Of a stretch of 23,452 nucleotides of DNA, positions 19,218-23,452 are shown one piece after another. Location: NCBI GenBank assembly GCA_016297405.1, contig JAEDGP010000032.1:1-23452 (forward strand), given 5' to 3'. Under the pieces are notes generated by a model that had not been told where the DNA came from, made no database searches, and worked only from the letters and a program-made list of their open reading frames with translations. The first letter of the stretch is position 1. Every line of letters starts with the position of its first letter. The position numbers and the translations under genes are program-made. This DNA comes from Treponema sp. (lineage in GTDB: Bacteria > Spirochaetota > Spirochaetia > Treponematales > Treponemataceae).

Positions 19218-20834
19218 ATGTTTGCTCCTTTTCCAGAAGAACAGGCTTTGAAGGTTTGTCACAATATGATTCAAGAATTGAATGGCGGTTCTCTGGAATT
19301 AAGGCAGATCTCTGCGGTTAGCGCAGAACGAGGCGACCACGGCGTTATGATTGGTGCAGCAGTGTGCCAGGATGATAGTGGCCGTCTTTTTGTTTTAAAG
19401 GCTGTCAGCGGTATTTCGAAGGAATTTGTACGCTGCTCTGAACAGCGCACTAAAATAGAAAGTGAACTGGCTGAAGCTGGATTGGGTTTTGACTGGATTA
19501 CAGAGGGCTGTGGCAATGATTTTTTGAAAAAGGAACTGATTGAAGTCTTTGTGCCTCCTGTTGTTTTGCCACAGCAGGTGAATCAGGCCCTTTCAAAAAA
19601 TGATGGAATAATTCATGAATTGACTGACAGAATAAAGTCTTTGAAAGAAAGTCGCCGACGGTCTGACGGAAGTTTTTTTGATCAAGGGGATGAGGAAAAA
19701 AGACTTTGCGAAAAACGGCTTGGATTGTGCAATGAAAGCCTGCAGGCTGTTTACGGTTTGTATTCATTTAATTGTGCTGATGGAAAAGTTCGTTCATTGA
19801 TGGAAATATGCGAAAGCTATGGACGTCTGCCACCAACAGGAACTGGCGATTGTTGCGCTCCAAAGCTGCTTCATTATGCATTTGGCAATCATTTTGTAGT
19901 TTTGAGCATGGCTGAAGTTTTTTTTGGGCAGTCAGCCAAAAGCAAGATAAGCGGAAAGTCCTATGGGCCTTGTGATGAACGTTGTGCCTTAATATTGCCA
20001 GCAATGCTTGGCATAAAAATAATCTATCGGGACAAGGATATTGTGGTTGTGGAAAAACCAGGCGGGCTCCTTTCAGTTCCTGGTCGAACGGAAGATAAGC
20101 AGGATTGCGTTGTTTCTAGAATTAAGCGGCTTTTTCCAAACTGCATCGAACAACCCTCTGTTCATCGACTGGATATGGAAACTTCCGGCCTGCTTGTTCT
20201 TGCGTTTACAAAAGAAGCTCATGATGGTCTTTGCGCTCAGTTTGAAAATAAATTTGTGCAGAAAAAATACAAAGCTCTTTTGGATGGGGATTTGAACGAC
20301 GCAACAGGCAGAAGTGCACCTAATGGAATTGGTTTTGCGGATTTTGATCCCGCTTCTGAAAATCCGACTCCACTTTCAGATAAAGAAGCTGCTTGTGTAA
20401 AGAATTACCGGTTTCCAGAACCAAAGGAATGTCAGAAGCCATGGTGTAAGATTTTTGATGATGGAAAAAGCGGTGAAATGGAGCTTTATTTTAGGGTGGA
20501 TTTGACCAATCGGCCAAAGCAAATTTGGGATACTTGCTACGGAAAAAAAGCTGTGACCAAATGGAAGATCAGTGGAACGAATGTTTGCAAAATGATTTGT
20601 GGCAAAAAAAAGATGTGCACACCTGTTGAGTTTATTCCTATAACCGGCCGGACTCATCAGCTTAGGCTGGCCAGTGCCAGCAAATTTGGTTTTGGGCTTC
20701 CCATTGTTGGGGACAGTTTGTATTGCGAAGGTGCCCAAGGTCCGCTGATGCTTCATTCCAGTTACTTGTGCTTTGTTCATCCTGTTACAGGGGTTAGAAT
20801 GGAATTTGAATCTGACCCCTGGTGGGAAAAATGA
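19218..20834 (+). CDS. RluA-family pseudouridine synthase with long N-terminal extension
   Basis: Isomerises uridine to pseudouridine in rRNA or tRNA. The catalytic half starts near 268: KDIVVVEKPGGLLSVPGR (273-290), HRLDMETSGLLVLAF (316-330) with catalytic D319, RVDLTNRPKQIWDTC, and GRTHQLRL. This matches the RluA group (23S U746 / tRNA U32). The first 265 residues are an added region: a beta-rich start, a charged helical segment (about 118-185), and GRLPPTGTGDCCAPKLLHYA (202-221). I recall the same layout in 540-560-residue RluA proteins of gammaproteobacteria. It starts 3 bp after rpiA with no clear ribosome-binding site and probably relies on coupling. Only 15 bp separate its stop from the convergent gene. 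Confidence 0.9.
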   Translation: MFAPFPEEQALKVCHNMIQELNGGSLELRQISAVSAERGDHGVMIGAAVCQDDSGRLFVLKAVSGISKEFVRCSEQRTKIESELAEAGLGFDWITEGCGNDFLKKELIEVFVPPVVLPQQVNQALSKNDGIIHELTDRIKSLKESRRRSDGSFFDQGDEEKRLCEKRLGLCNESLQAVYGLYSFNCADGKVRSLMEICESYGRLPPTGTGDCCAPKLLHYAFGNHFVVLSMAEVFFGQSAKSKISGKSYGPCDERCALILPAMLGIKIIYRDKDIVVVEKPGGLLSVPGRTEDKQDCVVSRIKRLFPNCIEQPSVHRLDMETSGLLVLAFTKEAHDGLCAQFENKFVQKKYKALLDGDLNDATGRSAPNGIGFADFDPASENPTPLSDKEAACVKNYRFPEPKECQKPWCKIFDDGKSGEMELYFRVDLTNRPKQIWDTCYGKKAVTKWKISGTNVCKMICGKKKMCTPVEFIPITGRTHQLRLASASKFGFGLPIVGDSLYCEGAQGPLMLHSSYLCFVHPVTGVRMEFESDPWWEK

Positions 20835-20849
20835 TTTTGCCGCAATAAG

Positions 20850-22376
20850 TTACATTTTTAACGAAAAACCTATTTTGGATTCAAGTCGAAGATATGGAAG
20901 GTTAAAAACAAGTTTCAGTGAGCTTTGAAGCAGTGTTTTTTCTAGTGCTGCATCTTTTAGTGTAAGTTCTGAACTGATTTTTGCACATAGATTCTTTTTG
21001 GCAAATGGATTCCATTGAATGCTTTGCTTTAGAAGACCTGAATCAGGACCCTTCTGCCTTTCAAAACTGTAGCTTGCGGCAAAGACTGGTTTGCTGTTAT
21101 TTTTCCACCCGCATTTCAGTTGTATCTGATATTTCCCATTCCGTAGAATTTTTTCTTTTGATAATTTTGTGTGCTTTTTATAAATATCTTGGAATCTCTT
21201 TCCCAATGCAAGTCCTGCAGCCTGGGCGCTTGTTGAAAAAAAGAATTCTTTTGTGGCCAGTTCTAATCCCGCTTGAATTTTAGCTGAAGCCAAAGTGTCC
21301 CCCAAAATTTGAGCAGTGGATGGCAAAAGGTTTTGCTGGGATTCATTAGACTCACTTTGTTCTGTGTCGTCATCAATTTCATTTTTATCCCAAAGTTTTT
21401 CTTCTGCCAGGAAACAAAGTCCGACTTTAAGCCGGATGTTGTTATTGCAAAGAAAAGTAGTATATTGAGGGTTGATTTTTATCTGGCCAAAAGTTTTTAG
21501 CTGGCTGTTCATGGCCGTCCAGATGCTGTTCGAGTTTGTGCCAAAGGCGCCCAGGTTTAAAAGAAAAGGAGATAAGAGTAATGTTGTTTCCAGGCCGCAG
21601 GTAAAAGCAAATTTTTCCATGAAAATTGGATTTTGGAATATATTGAAGTTGATTTTTGTGCTGATGACCGGACTTAGAAAACTTACCTGATAGTTTTGGA
21701 AAAGCATTTGTTTTGGCGTAAAATAAGGAAAAAGGGCGTACCAGTCGTTGTCATCATGAAAAGTTTGGGTTGAGAAAATGGTGGAAGAAAAGGCCAGGTT
21801 TTTTCTAATCCCCATATGGTAGTTTGCCAGAACACTCAATCCTTTGCTTTTGTCTGTGTTAAAAAAACCGCAAAGTGAAAGGGTTAAAGGGCTTTTTGGA
21901 ATTGATGGAGACATAAAAAGTGTGCCAAAGAGCCATTGCTGTTTTTTTGAAGAAGCGGCAGAAGGTAATGAAGAAAATATTGTTGAGGCGCCAACGGTTT
22001 TTGCTCCAAAAGCTGATATGGTGGAGCTGAATTGAGGATTCTTAAGTTTTGATATGCTTCCTGAGACAGAAAGGTTTCCCAATTTTAATGTAAGGGGAAT
22101 CCCAAAATCCAAAGCATATAAGGAAATGCCCCAGGCTTTGTCTGTATCTTTGTTCTGCAAAACGCATGTATAAAAGCTTCCTTCTGCCTTGATCTTTTGA
22201 TTTGAGTCTACGGAAAGGGAATCACCCTTTTTTGTAAAATTTTGATTTGCTCCTAAAGTAATTCGTTTTATGGGTTTTATTATGTTCTTTTTTTGCCCGG
22301 ATTTTGCATAAAGTAGTGGACTTTGGCATAGAAAAACCAGAATCAAGTTCAAAAGAAAGACTGTTTTTATCATCAT
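20850..22376 (-). CDS. Putative exported beta-rich envelope protein
   Basis: A 508-residue protein with a signal peptide (MMIKTVFLLNLILVF, then SPLLYA before KSG) and no lipobox cysteine at a lipoprotein position. The body is made of alternating hydrophobic/polar stretches with many Ser, Thr, Phe and Leu (PLTLKLGNLSVSGSISKL, LAFSSTIFSTQTF, YQIQLKCGWKNNSKPVFAAS), which fits an outer-membrane beta-barrel, though the last residues (FSLKM) do not end in the usual Phe. A low-complexity acidic spot (DEIDDDTEQSESNESQQN) near 340-357 may be a surface or periplasmic loop. No named family. No ribosome-binding site is seen before the tandem ATGATG. It is divergent from the SPOR gene. Confidence 0.7.
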   Translation of the reverse strand: MMIKTVFLLNLILVFLCQSPLLYAKSGQKKNIIKPIKRITLGANQNFTKKGDSLSVDSNQKIKAEGSFYTCVLQNKDTDKAWGISLYALDFGIPLTLKLGNLSVSGSISKLKNPQFSSTISAFGAKTVGASTIFSSLPSAASSKKQQWLFGTLFMSPSIPKSPLTLSLCGFFNTDKSKGLSVLANYHMGIRKNLAFSSTIFSTQTFHDDNDWYALFPYFTPKQMLFQNYQVSFLSPVISTKINFNIFQNPIFMEKFAFTCGLETTLLLSPFLLNLGAFGTNSNSIWTAMNSQLKTFGQIKINPQYTTFLCNNNIRLKVGLCFLAEEKLWDKNEIDDDTEQSESNESQQNLLPSTAQILGDTLASAKIQAGLELATKEFFFSTSAQAAGLALGKRFQDIYKKHTKLSKEKILRNGKYQIQLKCGWKNNSKPVFAASYSFERQKGPDSGLLKQSIQWNPFAKKNLCAKISSELTLKDAALEKTLLQSSLKLVFNLPYLRLESKIGFSLKM

Positions 22377-22460
22377 CTATTAATTCGCAGAAAAAAATCA
22401 AAAAATGAAAGTAAAATAATTTTTTTCTAAACAAAATTTTCAGAAGGCCGATATTTAGGG

Positions 22461-22474
22461 TATAAGACCGGTCT
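22461..22474 (+). promoter_or_regulatory. -10 box and palindrome at the SPOR gene start
   Basis: TATAAG (22461-22466) lies 8 nt before the ATG at 22475, with a TTTTCA candidate -35 at 22437-22442 (18-bp spacer). The perfect 10-bp palindrome AGACCGGTCT (22465-22474) fills the space where transcription would begin. Confidence 0.4.
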
Positions 22475-23362
22475 ATGCCGGAAAATAGGGATGTAATTAT
22501 GGAACAGAAAAGAACTTTATGGATTATTGCCGCTGTAGGAGTTTTCCTGCTTTTTGTTTTGGGTGCCGCAATGATCATTTATAAACCTGCTGCAAGTGCT
22601 ACAACCACTTTGGCCAGTACATCGGCAAGATCATCCAACGGATGGTTTTCTCTTGAACCACAGTCTTCTTCGGTTCCCGTATATTCAAACGGAATGGATC
22701 ATGGAGAAGATCTTAAGGATGATAATGTTTCTGATTACAATCAAATTTCTGCTCCTGATGAATCAGCTCTTGCAACAAACGTAAAAATTGATAATCTTAC
22801 TGTTTATTCGGAAAATACAAATCTTTATTCAAAAAATACTTCTGCACCATCAGCGACAACAATCGATTTGATTTCTGCATCTGCGTCAAAAACATCAGAT
22901 TCAAGCGTTCGTCCTGTTTCTGGAACTGCAAAGGAAGCTGTTAAGAAAGCAGAAGTAACAAAACCTGTTTCTGCAGTAGCCAAAAGTGCTTCAAAATCAT
23001 CAGTAGTAAACACATCTGCCGCTTCTTCCTCAAAGTCAACAGTTGCGGTAAAAACTACCGGATATCAGACACCTAAAGTTTCATCTACAGTTATTAAAAC
23101 TCAGTTCTGGGTTCAAGTTTCTTCGTTCAAAAGTCGAAAAAGTGCGGATGCAGCTCGGGAAGTTTTGGATAAAAATAGAATTTCTGCAGATGTGTTTACA
23201 ATCACAAATGACAAAAATGAAGTGTTCTACAGGGTACGTGTAGGACCATATACAACAAAAACTGAAGCTGAGTATTGGCGGGAAAAGATTTCCAAAATCG
23301 ATATGTTTGCAGGAACAGATAGCTTTGTGGCAAAAACAGAAGTGAACGCGTCTGCATTTTGA
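22475..23362 (+). CDS. SPOR-domain envelope protein
   Basis: A 295-residue protein: a short cytoplasmic start, one membrane helix (about 14-36), a long Ser/Ala/Thr/Lys-rich linker (about 38-205) of low complexity, and a C-terminal SPOR domain (about 209-290: TQFWVQVSSF, SADAAREVLD, FYRVRVGPYTTKTEAEYW). SPOR domains bind glycan strands stripped of stem peptides and often bring proteins to the division site, as with FtsN. By architecture it could fill an FtsN-like role, but that is inference. The start may be 22475 or the ATG at 22499, which has an AGGGA 7-8 nt upstream. A perfect terminator follows. Confidence 0.88.
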   Translation: MPENRDVIMEQKRTLWIIAAVGVFLLFVLGAAMIIYKPAASATTTLASTSARSSNGWFSLEPQSSSVPVYSNGMDHGEDLKDDNVSDYNQISAPDESALATNVKIDNLTVYSENTNLYSKNTSAPSATTIDLISASASKTSDSSVRPVSGTAKEAVKKAEVTKPVSAVAKSASKSSVVNTSAASSSKSTVAVKTTGYQTPKVSSTVIKTQFWVQVSSFKSRKSADAAREVLDKNRISADVFTITNDKNEVFYRVRVGPYTTKTEAEYWREKISKIDMFAGTDSFVAKTEVNASAF

Positions 23363-23372
23363 TGCGTAAATA

Positions 23373-23410
23373 AAAAAAACGGCTGGATTGTAAAATCCAG
23401 CCGTTTTTTT
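23373..23410. terminator. Perfect bidirectional terminator
   Basis: A 17-bp uninterrupted stem, A7CGGCTGGATT with AATCCAGCCGT7, loop GTAA. It lies 10 bp after the SPOR stop and would also stop a gene entering from the right on the minus strand. The last 42 bases of the window hold nothing I can name. Confidence 0.93.
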
Positions 23411-23452
23411 GTTATAAGGTTTGTGCCAAAAGACTTGAAATGTTGAATGCAT

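Noticed and set aside
22222..22578. Minus-strand frame of 118 codons crossing the divergent region
   Set aside because: It overlaps the starts of both divergent genes, and the signal peptide and SPOR context support those genes instead.
23081..23452. Minus-strand open frame at the right edge
   Set aside because: It runs through the perfect terminator and is antisense to the SPOR domain.

Overview
The window reads as chromosome of a host-associated spirochaete, most likely a gut or rumen Treponema. The case rests on overall character: a moderate A+T bias (about 40% GC by eye), many small lipoproteins with spirochaete-style lipoboxes ending in A/G/S-C, a class I desulfoferrodoxin (an anaerobe's superoxide defence), a long-form PRPP synthetase, and SPOR and PASTA envelope proteins. 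There is no rRNA and no complete mobile element, so the genus is an inference.

Layout. 1-820: a 21-bp tandem repeat, then a membrane-anchored helix-turn-helix protein. 931-1720: desulfoferrodoxin, then a minus-strand tRNA-Arg(CCT) with a broken second copy upstream of it. 1721-3313: a metallo-beta-lactamase-fold hydrolase and a lipoprotein, divergent around a dyad. 3300-5186: an FGGY sugar kinase fused to a HAD phosphatase. 5187-7541: a GC-rich repeat, a small membrane protein, prs, and a TPR lipoprotein. 7636-10583: a three-gene ABC importer operon of the TrpXYZ type. 10597-11616: two small lipoproteins on the minus strand. 11679-13163: an arginyl-type transferase (Ate/Bpt) fused to leucyl/phenylalanyl-tRNA-protein transferase (Aat), followed by a duplicated structured repeat. 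13598-16936: Nudix hydrolase, an 85-residue protein, fmt and a PASTA protein. 16997-20834: an aroDE-fusion / rpiA / RluA-type pseudouridine synthase operon. 20850-23410: a putative exported envelope protein and a SPOR-domain protein, divergently transcribed.

How the genes relate. rpiA and prs both act at ribose-5-phosphate / PRPP. aroDE makes aromatic precursors, and the ABC importer belongs to a family that includes tryptophan importers. fmt, RluA, the tRNA and the Ate-Aat fusion belong to translation and protein fate. These are ordinary chromosomal clusters rather than one dedicated system.

The most unusual points are: (1) the two N-degron transferases in one polypeptide; (2) the kinase-phosphatase fusion; (3) about seven genes that lack a Shine-Dalgarno sequence and have a -10 box 5-8 nt before the start codon, with a -35 box at 16-18 bp, which suggests leaderless mRNAs; (4) a tRNA-Arg copy whose anticodon loop is replaced by 92 nt of terminator-like hairpins, directly under the tRNA promoter; and (5) a GC-rich structured intergenic repeat present in several forms.
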